Origin: Prinia subflava
Taxonomy: Eukaryota; Chordata; Aves; Passeriformes; Cisticolidae
Length of the DNA stretch: 64,000 nt
NCBI RefSeq assembly: GCF_021018805.1
Contig: NC_086254.1
Location: 744,001 to 808,000, forward strand
Direction: 5' to 3'
Translations under genes and position numbers: made by a program
Notes under the pieces: model-generated
Database searches by the model: none
The model's input: only the letters and a program-made list of their open reading frames with translations
Told to the model about the DNA's origin: nothing
Shown here: positions 24,421 to 35,226 of the stretch, in pieces
Numbering within the stretch: the first letter of the stretch is position 1
How the letters are laid out: every line of letters begins with the position of its first letter

Positions 24421-26530
24421 CCGCTGCCAGGCTACGCGGCTGGTCAGAACACCTGCAGATCCCTTAGCAGGGAGCGAGAGGTTTAAGTGCTTTCCTTGGC
24501 ACCTCCCTGGGGGCGGGGCTCCTGCCCTCCCCACGGCTCTGCCTGCAATCCTCCTGCCAATTTTATCTCACTCGCCAACCACTGCGGTGGAAATTGGCTT
24601 CTCCTGCTGGGTCTCAGATGGCTCCAGGCCATGCGATGCACGGCAGCTGGGAGGAGAGCAGAGGCTCGAAGAAAACATTCACATCACTTGTGAATCACAT
24701 CTTTCCTAGGATACCCTGTTCCTTTTCAATTCTGTTGGTCAGATGGGCCAATAGAATGATCTTGGAGAAGGTGTCCCAGTTTCCTGGTCTGGCACTCAGC
24801 ATTAATCACTGTTGCAGTGAGGGACACCAGTGAAGTCACACTTCACATCTTCTGTCATCCCAGATACCATGTCCCGCAGGTCATCAACAGTCTCTGTTTC
24901 TAGCCAATGCCTGATAGAAAAGTTTTGAAACCATACCTACAACAGCCACATAGAGAGATGTCTTCCTAAAGGTGGGGTTTATGGTTAACTGCCTCTGTGT
25001 CAAGGACCAGACATCCTGCTTGGGCAGAGCTCAGGCCAGGACAGGGCATTTTTCAGCAGGTCCCTTGGGAGCAGGCTGTCAAAAAGGGGTCTGGTTTTGC
25101 CTGGGGAGTCAGCTGGATCTCTGGAGGCATCAGCACCCTGACACTTGACAGGCATGGAGCCCAGTGAGTTGGTGCAGCCCATGGCATCCCTCGTGTCACC
25201 AGACACATACCTGGATGTGCCCTTGGGATGTCTCTTGACTTCCTGTACTCTTCCCATGCAGGAAACAGAGCTGCTCTCATTTCTCCCTGCTGTCTCTCTC
25301 ACCCCATGTCCAACAATGCTTCCCTATGCTCCCTCAGCAGATGCCATCACAAGAATGGACTACAATGCTCTAGAAGCTCTACCTCTTCTCAGGCCACTGA
25401 TCTCCTGCCATGGTGAGACTCTTCACCTCGCACCTTACAGTTTAGTTGCCTTTTGTCTGTGTCCCACACCTAGTATCTGGCCAGCAGGAAGGAGTGGGGA
25501 GAAATCCCCCACCGATCCTGGGCTCCAGAGCTCATGGCTCAGTCCAAAGGTCTTGTGTGCTGATAGCTGGGGCCAGACCCTACCCCCAGCCAGCTGGTGG
25601 CACCCAAGGAACTAATTTCAGTAGCTTCTGACTCTGGAGCTCATTGGTCTGGTGTTCTTCACAGGAAAAAAATAATACAGAGAGCAAAAGTGTTTGAATT
25701 TGAGGGTGATATAGCAGAAAACTCAAGACCAATGCAGCCGAGCTCCTAAATGAAGCTGAGAGAAGGAAAGGAAAAGGAAAAAGGAAAAGGGGAAACAGAA
25801 ACACAGCAAATCTCCAAAGCAGTCCCTGGTGCCCACTCTGCTAGGCAACTACAGCCAGACCTGGAATAAAACATCCTCAGTCTTCTGCCCTCCCTCCTTT
25901 TTGGGGTCTCCAAACAAACACAAACTAAGCAAACTCATCCCAGGGAGCAGCAGACACCTGGCTCTGGAGCAGCAAAAGCAGAGATGGTTAGTGTTTCTCT
26001 CTACTGTCCACACACAGAGCGTGTCCCCATTTGCGACAGAGATGATCTGTCACCCCCGGAGTCACTTCTGCCTTGTCCCTGGCTTTACCAGTTGTCCAAT
26101 AAAGGGATATTTGCAGCAGACACACTGCTCCTCTGCCTCCAGCCCATGGTGGGTGGGTGTTATGCTGCCTTGGGAGGATGCAGAGCAGGTGGGAGGGGAG
26201 AAATTGTCAGAAGCTCAGAAACGAAGTGACACCTGTCTTTGGGACAGCCTGGGCAGACACGCTCCTTGTTTAGGGGGCAGATTCCCCCACTCCCCAATCC
26301 TTACACTGCCCCAGGCATAGAGCAAGGATGCAATTTCCCCTGGGAGCCAAGAAAGATCTTCAAACCTGCATCTCACGTGCACTGCTCCCACAGATTGTCA
26401 CATTAGGGCCCAGTCCAGCTGTCACCTCCCCCCAGCATCCCTGCTGCCAACAGAGAACCCCCTCCTATACCCCCCACATATGCCCTGCCCTCCATGGTCA
26501 CATCCAACCCCTGTTCTGCCTTGGTATGGA
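24421..26530. other. Unannotated interval before ABHD11
   Basis: No exon of a known family recognised on either strand. A plus-strand AATAAA occurs at about 26100 but no upstream gene body supports it. Confidence 0.5.
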
Positions 26531-26536
26531 TTCAGC

Positions 26537-26542
26537 TTTATT
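26537..26542 (-). terminator. ABHD11: ABHD11 polyadenylation signal (AATAAA)
   Basis: AATAAA read on the minus strand, about 350 bases beyond the ABHD11 stop codon. It implies a short 3' UTR ending near 26520. Confidence 0.7.
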
Positions 26543-26892
26543 GCACATTCTGCAAAGTCACAGCCAGATCCATGGAAGGGTCTGGCAGCAGGAAAACAAG
26601 AGGGCTCTCCTGCTCCCTCTGTGTGCCTGACACTCCCATACAGGCAGGACAGTGTCCTGAGCCACTGCCACCCCATGTCCCTACAAGGTGGCAGGAGATC
26701 TCAGCAGGATGCAGGTGCCTTGCTGCTCTGGCTGCAGGAGAACCAGGATGGAAGAAGGTCTTGCAGGCAGGATGAGACTGCAGTGAGGGCAGCCAGGCCC
26801 AGCTGAGCCCATCCTCAGCGCCCGAGCCCTGCGTCACTGCCCAGAGCTCCTCAGCACTCACACGGTCCTTGCAGAAATCCTGACCCCCAGTG

Positions 26893-29464
26893 CTACAGCT
26901 GTGGCAGGAAATTGAGGACAGCAGTGATGAATTCTTCAAATTTATCCTGATGGACTATGTGGCCTGCACCTTTAATGTACTGGATTTCTGCCTTGGGGAA
27001 GAGGCGTTGGATCTCTGGGTAGTCTCTGGAGCTGTAGGACAAGGGAACATTCCATGATCAGAGGTCCCTCCTGGTGTCTTTCCTCACCCTCCCCAAGCAG
27101 AGGGTGTTCCCAGGTATGACTCCTTCCCTGCAGGGAAAGACCAGGGGGCCTCAGGTTGCCCCTCACTCCAGTGCATCAGTGTAACCAGCTGCTGGAGGAA
27201 TAGCCCTGCTCAGGACTTTCCCCATCTCAGGGGCTCCTCCCACCTTCGGCAGCTGCAAAGAGCACAAAATATCAAACCACAGACCTGGAACCACTTCTCT
27301 CCAGCTTCACCTGATATAGGGTGAGTTGGACCCTCCCAAGAAGAGTGCAGGACCAGGGTACGGCTTGTGGAAGACAGGAAAGTTCATGATATCTGCCAGG
27401 TGCTGGGAAATAGCCTCCAGGTTCACCCGCCATACATAGCGACCCTCCACCTCCACCAGGTTGGTGAGGAGGAACTGTCTCAGCTGTGGGAGCTGCCATG
27501 GAAGGAGATCACGCACTCTTCAGTAAGAGCAACAAACAATGTCCTGGCACTCTCCATCCTCCCCCATCTCCCACAGGATTTCCTACCTTGATCACGGGCT
27601 GCAGCTGGTCATCTGCCAGCTGGCGTGCTGCTGAGCGGGACAGCCCCACCGGGACCTTCACCTCCTTCATGGCCGAGATGTAGGCAGAGAATTCGGACAC
27701 GGGGGCAGTTGAGCCAGGACCAATGTCTACAGAGATGAGGCGCTCCACCAGGTCTGGCTGGAGACACAAGCAGGGCAGATCAGACGCCAGGATCTCCCAA
27801 GATCTCCCCAGTGGGAGTACGTACAGGGCTCCACTCCCAGTCAGATTCCCTGGAGGATCTTAGCTCCCTCCTGTCTCAGCAGAGACCTTCACGTGCCCTT
27901 CCCAGAGTCCTTGTGCTCAGCATAGATCTCCAAGCTTCCTCACAATCGGTGCTGGAGGGACAGGGCAAAGCATGGGCTAGTGGACATAGATATGCTCCTG
28001 CTCCTGTAGTCTGGCTTACAGCTGTGTGTGGGACAGCACCCACCCTGTTACAGACCCCCTTGCCCTGTGGAGCTGGGGGCGAGGCTGGCACTGGTGAACA
28101 GTCTCACAAGGTGTCATCCCCTTCTTACAGCCCCTCCCTGGAATTTGCTGAGCCTGTGTCTCGACTCCCACTCCCATGCCTGCTGACCCGCTGCAAGGCC
28201 AGGGTCATGGCCGTCTTGCCCCCCATGCTGTGTCCCACGAGGATGCACTTGGTGATGCCCAGGCAGCTCAGGAGGTGCTGCACGTCCAGGCTCATCGCTT
28301 CATACGTCATCACAGGGCTGTGGGGGCTGCTGCCATGGTTCCGGGCATCCACTGTCAGCACCTGCCTAGGCAGGGTCAGCATGTCACCCCAGGCATTGCC
28401 CACCACAACCCCAGACCCCTCTCTGTGTGCTGTGCCTCCCCCCACCCCCTGGGTCTCACCTTGCCGCTACCACGGCGCACCAGTGTCTTGGCCACTGTCT
28501 GGAAGTTGGCATGGCTGCCAAAGAGCCCGTGGAGCAGAATGAGGGGTAGCCGATCCCTGCAACCCTCCAACTCCACATGGGCCAGGGGCACTGCACTGCA
28601 GGGAGACAGGCATGGGGCATGGCCAGAGGTGCAGGGAAGAAGTGAGCCCTGCCCTTCTGCCCAGCCCTGGTGAGGCTCATTTAGAGTGCTGTGTCTGGTT
28701 CTAGGCTACTCAGGAAAAGGGAGACACAGAGCTCTTGGAGTGGGGTCAGCACAGGCTGTGAGGATGAGGAGGGACTTTCCGTGCCCACGAAAGGCTGAGG
28801 GAGCTGGGGCTGTCCAGCCTGGAGAGGAGCCCCAGCTGAGAGGGGCCCTCAGCCCTGGGTGTCCCTGTGTGCACGGAGGGGCAGAGCAGGGCCCAGGCTC
28901 TGCTCCGGGGGCCCAGCAGTGGCACCAGAGCAACGGGCAGGGACTGAGCCCAGCAATTCCCCCTGCCCAGGAGGCACAACTTCTGCCCTGGGATGTGCCC
29001 AGCCCTCAGCAGGATGCCCAGGGAGGGGCTGCAGTCTCCTCAGCGGGGATATTGCAGAGCCCTCTGGACACAATGCTGTGCCCTGCTCTGGGATGGCCCT
29101 GCCTGAGCAGGGAGGCGGCACCAGGGACACGCTGTGGCCCCTTCAGGCCTGGCCCAGCCTGGGGTTCCGAGAGCCTTGCCAGGGCTCAGCCAAGGGCGGC
29201 CGGGGGGCGTGGCTAAAGGGGGCGTGGTCACACCCGCCCACTGTCCGTGTGGGGCACCACGGCGCAAGGGGAACGGCTTGCGGGAGGCGTGGCCAGCCCC
29301 CTTGTGTCGGCCACGCCCCTGCTGGCAGGATTCCCCCCGGGACCCTTCCCGGCGCGGCCGGGCCCTTACGTTGCCACGGAGCGGGCGGAGACGGCGGCAG
29401 CCTGCGGGAGAGAGCGCGGGAGGGGCGGCGGGGCGGGGGCGCGGGGCAGCCGGCGAAGCATCAT
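26893..29464 (-). CDS. ABHD11: ABHD11, mitochondrial alpha/beta-hydrolase (six coding exons)
   Basis: Minus-strand exons: 29464-29370, 28595-28460, 28361-28188, 27757-27587, 27492-27311, 27031-26893. All have GT/AG introns and compatible phases, giving 298 residues (human about 315). Exon 1 encodes an Arg/Pro/Ala-rich, acid-free leader fitting a mitochondrial presequence. The hydrolase fold follows: LILLHGLFGS (oxyanion region), VLTVDARNHG, then the nucleophile elbow GHSMGG with Ser at about residue 122, and the catalytic His in GAGH at about 277. The LTNLVEVEGRYVWRVNL block is a family signature. In mammals ABHD11 is a mitochondrial hydrolase linked to lipoylation of 2-oxoglutarate dehydrogenase. 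Either of two adjacent ATGs (29464, 29461) could start it. The exon 3 donor is GTCAGC, weak but phase-consistent. The last intron-side doubt is the exon 5 acceptor; 27492 was chosen because it restores the family's length. The neighbour on the other flank is CLDN3, as in mammals. Confidence 0.93.
28690..29130 (+). mobile_element. CR1 LINE fragment inside ABHD11 intron 1
   Basis: Sense CR1 internal region with CACGAAAGGCTGAGGGAGCT and GGGGCTGTCCAGCCTGGAGA blocks near 28788, continuing through a GGGCCCAGCAGTGGCACCAG segment. It lies antisense to ABHD11 within its 774-bp first intron. It is diverged and 3'-incomplete. Confidence 0.75.
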
Positions 29465-29560
29465 GGCGGCAGCGGCGGCAGCGCGCGGGCCGTGACGCAA
29501 CGTACGCAGACGGCCCCGCCCCGCTGGCAGCGGGCGCCCCCCCGCGGCAGGACGGCGGCA
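29465..29560 (-). promoter_or_regulatory. ABHD11: ABHD11 CpG-island promoter
   Basis: GC-rich DNA immediately upstream of the ABHD11 start, without a TATA box. A CRE/ATF-like TGACGCAA lies at 29493-29500, about 30 bases before the ATG. The CpG-dense zone continues to about 30,000. The exact start site is inferred, not seen. Confidence 0.55.
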
Positions 29561-30240
29561 GCGCGCACGGGGAGGGTCACGGCGGGGCGGGTTTTGCTGC
29601 TGCCCCCGCGGACACCGGAGCGGGCAGCGGGGCAGGGGGGTTGGGGTCCGGGGAAAGTGAGCCGGGCGGGGCGGCTCCCTGCGGGCGGCGGGGGTTCCGC
29701 AGCGCCCTTCTGCCCGCTGCCGCCCGCGGATACAGCGGGACCGGCTGGTTCAGCCCCGCATTCACTGCCCCCGGCTGCGTTTTCCCCCAGGACCGGCCCC
29801 GCGCTCCTGCGGCGGCTCTTGCCCCTTTGTCCCTGGCCACTGGAGCGTGGCGGCGGGCGGGAGGGAGCGGCCGAGCAGGGCGGCCTCTCCCCAGCGCGGC
29901 TCTCGGGCGGGGGAAGCGCCTTGCGGCCCCCTCCCCGCGGCCCCAGACTTTGGACTGCAGGCAGGGAGTGTCCCTGTGGCATCCAGCGGCTCCTCCGCTG
30001 CTTCCCGCTCCGACTGTTCCCAGAGAGGTGCCCCTGGAATGCAGGAGGACAACGGGTCCCCACCCCGAGCAGGGACGCCCGGCGCGGGAGGGAGAGGGGC
30101 TGCGGCTGAGCCCTCTGGCCCCAGCCCAGTACCACTCGGGTGCTGCTGCAGCGGGGTGTGCCTTGAGGGGCTGGACTGCAGTGTTCCCCCTCCCTGTGCC
30201 CACCTGGATTGTGCCGAACACCCCAAGGACACTCGAGTAC
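29561..30240. other. GC-rich spacer between ABHD11 promoter and CLDN3 3' end
   Basis: CpG-rich to about 30,000, then ordinary. Long open frames here on both strands reflect the scarcity of stop codons in GC-rich DNA. No gene supported. The G-run cluster at about 29,625-29,690 could form a G-quadruplex. Confidence 0.5.
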
Positions 30241-30254
30241 CAAAACAGGACACG

Positions 30255-30260
30255 TTTATT
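30255..30260 (-). terminator. CLDN3: CLDN3 polyadenylation signal (AATAAA)
   Basis: AATAAA on the minus strand about 340 bases beyond the CLDN3 stop. The 3' UTR would run from 30600 to about 30240. Confidence 0.75.
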
Positions 30261-30600
30261 GACAAATGTAACCGGTACAGACCACGCGTAACAGGGACAG
30301 ACGGTGTCGGGCCAGCAGCCATGGGGGAACACAGCAGGGGGGCACCGTCCCCATCGTGCCCCATCGGCGTGGCAGGGCCTCGCCGGGCTCCGCTTCTCCC
30401 GCCGACCCGAAACTGCCTCGTGTTTAACCGAAACTGTCTCTATTTACACAGCCCGGCCCTGACCCCGCGGCCGTCCCCGTCCCCTTCTTCGCACCCCCCC
30501 CCGCCCCGGCGCTGCCGCCCCCGGGCCCCACGGAGGGCAATGAGGGTCCCAGGGTGGGTGGGGGAGGATATCGAGGGTTGCTGAGGGACCCTGGAGGGGC

Positions 30601-31245
30601 TCAGACATAGTTCCTCTTGTCGTAGCTGGTGACGGCTGAGCGTGGGGCGGAGTAGGCCACCTTGCCCGTGGGGTACCTGTCGTCTTTGGGGGGGCAGGAG
30701 CAGCAGAGCAGGCCCCCCCCCAGCAGCAGGAGTGCGGAGGCTGCCCAGCCCACGTAGAGCGAGGTGCCCAGCTCCCGCTTCTGAGCCTCGATCACCAGCG
30801 GGTTGTAGAAATCCCGGATGATGGTGTTGGCCGACCAGCACACAGGGATGAGAGTCATGACTCCAGAGAGGAGGAAGATGACACCGGAGACAATGGTGAT
30901 CTTGGCTTTGGTGCTCTCGTCCTCCACGCAGCGGGTGCACTGGGCGCCCACGATGGCCACCATTAAGCCCAGAACAGCCAAGATGATGGCTACCACCAGC
31001 AGGGCGCGGGCAGCTTGCAAGTCCTGAGGCAGTGCCAACATGGAGTCGTAGACCTTGCACTGCATCTGCCCCGTGCTCTGGACCACGCAGCTCATCCACA
31101 GCCCTTCCCAGAGGATCTGGGCCGTCACGATGTTGTTGCCGATGAAGGCCGACACCTTCCACATGGGCAACGCGCAGCAGATAATACTGCACAACCAACC
31201 CAGCACAGACAAGGCCACACCGCCGATCTCCAGCCCCATCGACAT
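30601..31245 (-). CDS. CLDN3: Claudin-3, tight-junction membrane protein
   Basis: Uninterrupted 214-residue single-exon claudin. It has four membrane segments: about 9-27, 80-101, 115-136 and 161-182. The first extracellular loop carries the claudin signature W29...GLW(48-50)...C53...C63. The second loop has FYNPLV followed by QKRELG. CCSC at 181-184 after the last segment is a likely palmitoylation site, and the tail ends in RNYV, a C-terminal PDZ-binding motif for ZO proteins. Claudin-3 seals the paracellular path between epithelial cells. The N-terminus (MSMGLEIGG) and overall sequence match claudin-3 best. Transcription is away from CLDN4, as in mammals. Position 136 is Cys in the LIPVCW stretch where the two neighbouring claudins have Ser. 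Confidence 0.96.
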   Translation of the reverse strand: MSMGLEIGGVALSVLGWLCSIICCALPMWKVSAFIGNNIVTAQILWEGLWMSCVVQSTGQMQCKVYDSMLALPQDLQAARALLVVAIILAVLGLMVAIVGAQCTRCVEDESTKAKITIVSGVIFLLSGVMTLIPVCWSANTIIRDFYNPLVIEAQKRELGTSLYVGWAASALLLLGGGLLCCSCPPKDDRYPTGKVAYSAPRSAVTSYDKRNYV

Positions 31246-31361
31246 GGTGAATGGTTCTGTGACGTGCTCCAGGCGATGGCGGAGAAGAACCCACAGACCA
31301 AGACCGTCGCCGCCACCCGCCGCTCGCAGCCAGGGGATCGGCTTACACCTGTGCGCAGTGC

Positions 31362-31369
31362 TATTTATA
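31362..31369 (-). promoter_or_regulatory. CLDN3: CLDN3 TATA box
   Basis: TATAAATA on the minus strand, 117 bases before the CLDN3 ATG. A start site near 31,335 would give a 5' UTR of about 90 bases with no intron needed. Confidence 0.75.
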
Positions 31370-32280
31370 TGGGCTGGCCCCGGGGTGGGGTTTCAGTGCT
31401 GGCTACTGGCTGCTGGACGCTCCTCTCTGCTCCTCCGTCACCGTCACCTGCGTCCCACACCCTCCCCTTTGTTTGCAGAGATGGCGCCAGGTAACCAGAG
31501 AAGGGCGGGAGGAGGAGAAATGCCACCTGCCACAGCCATCTCCTGGTTTCGGCCGATGGGTATCAGGAAGCACTACTACCATGCTCATTCCCACCAAACC
31601 CTTTCTGTGGACCTGGAAATCCCAAGGGCTCACCTTTCCGCCACGGAGGTGCTGCCAGGTCAGGGTTTGTTGATTTCTGTAGTCAGTGCTCACGTTTAAC
31701 TGGGGTTCGGTGAGCGTTGGGCACCTTTGTACCACCGTGCAAAGTGCAACCCCTTTGCCATGCATGAGGTTTGTGTCACCATTCCAGGGTACCTGTGGGT
31801 GCTCCCGGCCCAGCAGGAATCCCTCCAGCCTGGCCCCTCCTGTTCCCACCCTGCTGCGCTGGGAGCACTGTCAGAGATCCTCTGACTGACTGATAAATAT
31901 CTTTACTCATCCTGCACAAGCCTTGTGACCTTGAAGGAAGCAGATAATGCACGTAACCACCCTGGCGGCATCACCCTGACAACCTGAGCTGGCACCTGGC
32001 AAAGGAAAAAATATACCAAGTCATGAGCAATCCCTTCAGACCTGGCAGGAACAGCCCCATGGCTCTAGGGTGCATGTTTTTCCCCCTAGCCTTGCATGCT
32101 GGGGGTAGTGCCAGTGCTTCCAGTCCCCCACCCCCAGGAATGTGGTTGCCGGACACAGGCTTGCTCCTACCTGTTCCCTGCCTGCTCCAAAAATCTCCTC
32201 TACAACTTATTAACTACTCAAGAGCGCGGTGGGATGCTGGCAGCTGGCGCTGTGCAGTTAGGATGGGGGGGAGCCCTGCA
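31370..32280. other. Unannotated CLDN3 upstream region
   Basis: Unique-looking sequence upstream of CLDN3. No exon identified; it may hold CLDN3 regulatory DNA. Confidence 0.5.
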
Positions 32281-32785
32281 ACTGCCTGGCTGTACCCTAC
32301 AGCACACTGACACCCCACAGCCAGAGGAGTACCCCCACAGTATCCTTGACAGCCAACAGACAGCGGGGTTGTATTTGGGTGCCCCACAGTGCCCTGATAC
32401 CTGGTATCTGGTGGGTCACCTTCAATTTCCCTGCAGCACTCTGAACCCCCAGAGCCAGTGGGGTCACCCCACAGCACCCTGATACCCCATATATGGCTGG
32501 GTCAGCTGTTGTCACCCCATGTCACCCCAGCACCCCGTATCCATCCAGCTTGACCTCCAGCCCCCTGCAGCACCCCATGTCTGACCTCCACAGTGCTGTG
32601 ACACCCCGATACCCCCATAACCAGCCTCTGCCAACCCATGGCATCCTTAAAATACCCTGTACTTGGCCTGGGTGAGCTTCTGGCACCCCACTGTACTGTG
32701 ATCACCCCCCCAAGGGCACCCCAAATCCCCACTGTACCGTGATCACCCCCCCCAAGGGCACCCCAAATCCCCACAGTGAGCTGGG
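32281..32785. repeat. Degenerate CACCCC-rich minisatellite
   Basis: Recurrent blocks of CACCCCAcag, CCCTGATACC and CACCCCgtatcc type without a fixed period. It ends in a clear two-copy repeat of about 42 bp at roughly 32687-32773 (each copy contains GTGATCACCCCCC then AAGGGCACCCCAAAT). Confidence 0.65.
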
Positions 32786-33064
32786 GAGTACCCAGGGGTG
32801 ACCGTGTCTGTGCTGCTGAGGGGAGCCCATGCCAGCAGCCCCCAGGGTTCTGTGCTCTTGTTGCTGGGGGTGCAGGGGGCCCTGGCCCTCGGGGGCTCCT
32901 CAGGGTGGGTGTCCACAGTCCAGTGCTGTCACACTGACCGTGGGCACAGGCCAGGCCCGCTGGGCTGCCAGCACTGAACAGAGGTGGGGCCGGGCTGCCG
33001 AGGGCCCCCACGTGTGCAGGCAGGGGAGTGCCTGCAGCCCTGGGGTGTGGAGTGCACAGGGACA

Positions 33065-33950
33065 CAGGTGAACACACACACACACACAAACCACACACAC
33101 AGAGGTACAGGCACACACACACAGGTACAGGCACACACACACAGGTACACACTCACAAACACTGGTACACACACACACAACCCCACACAAACCACACACA
33201 CTCAGGTACAGGCGCACACACACTCAGGTACATACACACAGGTACAGGAACACACAGGTACAGGCACACACACAAAGGTACAGGCACACACACACAAACA
33301 CACAAGTACATACACACAGGTACAGGCGCACACACACAGGTACAGACACACACACACACAAACCATGCACACACAGGTACACACACACACACACAAACCA
33401 CGCACACACAGGTACAGGTACACACACACACACGTGCCACACACAGAGAGGTACAGGCACACACACAGGTACACACACGCGCACGTGCAAACCACACACA
33501 CACACACAGGTACAGGCACACACACACAGAGGTACACATGCACACACACAGAAACCACACACACAGAAGAGTACAGGTCCAGGTACACGCAAGCACACAA
33601 ACCACACACACACACACACACTCACCCCCTCTGCCGGCAGCAACGTCCCGGCATGCAGGCATGCACACAAACGCATGGACACATAGACAAATGGACAGAC
33701 ACTTGGGTGCACAGCGACAGACTCAGACACACAGACACATGGAGACAGACACACAGACAGACATGCAGCCAGAAACACACATAGACAGATAGACTGATAG
33801 GCACACACAGAGACTCACAGACAGATTCACAGACACTTAGACACACAGAGAGTCACATAGATTCACACAGACACACACACAAACTCACAGACAGACTCAC
33901 AGATACAGAGACTGACACAGAGGCAGAGGTGAACAGGCACATTCTAGTGG
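33065..33950. repeat. CA-rich minisatellite between CLDN3 and CLDN4
   Basis: From 33065 to about 33630, runs of (CA)n are punctuated by AGGTACAGGC or AAACCACAC, giving irregular ~20-bp units. From about 33650 to 33950 it becomes a CAGACA-rich variant (ACACAGACAGACA, AGACTCACAGACAG). Long open frames on both strands here are translations of the repeat, not genes. Confidence 0.9.
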
Positions 33951-34014
33951 TACATGTGCACACATACACACCCTCCCCCAGTGAACACATGGCTGCGGAG
34001 CTGTGGGCAGGGGT

Positions 34015-34400
34015 TCCCCTGGTAGGGCTCTGGGGCAGGAGGGGACCCCAGGCAGGGCTTTAGGGTGTGGGGATACTCCAAGCAGGGCTTTGGAACAGGG
34101 TTATACCTGAGGTAGGGCTCTGGGGAAGGGGGGTAACACCCCAGACAGGGCTGTGGGGCACATGAGTAGAGGCAGGGTTATACCCCCAGGTCTGTGGAAC
34201 AATGGGAATACTCAATACCAAGGCATGGGGCAGGGGGGATAACCCACACAGGAGTGGGAGGTAGGGGGGAGGGATACCTCTCGATGGGGATATGGGACAT
34301 GGAGGGTACACCAAGTAGGGCTGTGGGGCAGGGGAAGAGTGGGATACTCAAGGCAGGTGTATGGAGTAGGAGCTACTGGGGAAGAGCTGGGGTGGGACGG
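34015..34400. repeat. Degenerate G-rich tandem repeat
   Basis: Around eight imperfect units of 40-55 bp built on GGCAGGGCTNTGGGGCAGG followed by GGGATACnCC. Units have drifted in length. Confidence 0.65.
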
Positions 34401-35130
34401 GGCAGTGAAACACCGCAGCCCCCGACCCTGCAATCAGAGCCCTACACGCGGCGTCCCCACTTTGTCATCCCAAATTGCCCAAAGTACAGGCTGTGTCCAG
34501 TGTCGTGCCAGCCTGGGGCAGTGGTGCTGTCTGACTCATGTCGGACGAAGGGGCAAATCACCGGGGTTTCAGGGTGCCAGCCACCCCCGGCAAGACACAT
34601 TCTTGTGGTGAGGAAACCAGCTCACTGCTGTTTACTGAGGAGCTGAGCAGGGCCAGCGTCCCTGGGAATACCCTCATCCCAACTGCTGTATCTCCCTCTC
34701 CAGTGCAGTCCCTCTGCACGCCGGCACAGCTGGGGAGGGATGAGGAGTATCCAAGTCCCTCGGGATGAGGACAAAGTGTGGTGGCTGCAAGAACACAGTG
34801 GTGACACGGGGACCAGTTTGCTCCACGGTAACGCAGAGACCCCAAACAAATGTCAGACCCAAAGGTCACAGGAGCATCACCGGTTTGGTGGCCCCAAAGG
34901 AAGGACACCTGCACTGACAGGGGGGACACCCACTGCAGCATCCCCCATCCATGCACCCGGCAGCACCCCGAGGGTGCGCGGGAGGTGACGGCAGAAACCG
35001 CCCCGGGCGCCGCGGGGCCGCGTCCCATTCACGTGCGCGGCGGGTTTGGGGTGTTCCCCGCCGCTGCGGTCGAGAATGCCGGCGCGTTCCCCCCCCGGGG
35101 GAGCGGGGCCGGGGCGGTAAATGCTGCCTC
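34401..35130. other. Unannotated, CpG-rich from about 34,970
   Basis: No exon recognised. CpG density rises from about 34,970 and leads into the promoter-like element at 35,137; an E-box CACGTG lies near 35,032. Confidence 0.5.
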
Positions 35131-35136
35131 GGCTGC

Positions 35137-35226
35137 TTATATTTCAGGCGCGGGGCTGCTGGCTCTGCCCCGGCCAGGGCACACAGGCAGCCCATTGTTG
35201 GAGCCCCTTCGGCGCGGCGGGAGCAG
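35137..35226 (+). promoter_or_regulatory. CpG/TATA promoter with candidate non-coding first exon
   Basis: TATA-like TTATATTT at 35137-35144 sits inside a CpG island. About 25-30 bases on, a short exon (about 35170-35226) would end at GGAGCAG/GTGAGC, a near-consensus donor. No usable ATG lies in it. It points towards CLDN4, 3.4 kb away, so it may be a distal 5' exon of CLDN4 or of the third claudin, or a non-coding transcript. Confidence 0.45.

Noticed and set aside
23815..26500. Search for caspase p20/p10 exons to complete the CARD gene
   Set aside because: No QACRG, SHG or similar catalytic motifs in any plus-strand frame, so the CARD is reported as a remnant only.
28859..30291. Plus-strand frames of 385-416 codons opposite the ABHD11 first exon
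   Set aside because: GC-rich sequence with few stops; no family similarity, and ABHD11 on the other strand explains the region.
33028..33808. Open frames of about 140-266 codons on both strands across the CA-rich region
   Set aside because: They are low-complexity translations (HTHTGT, CVCVCV) of the minisatellite, open in several frames at once.
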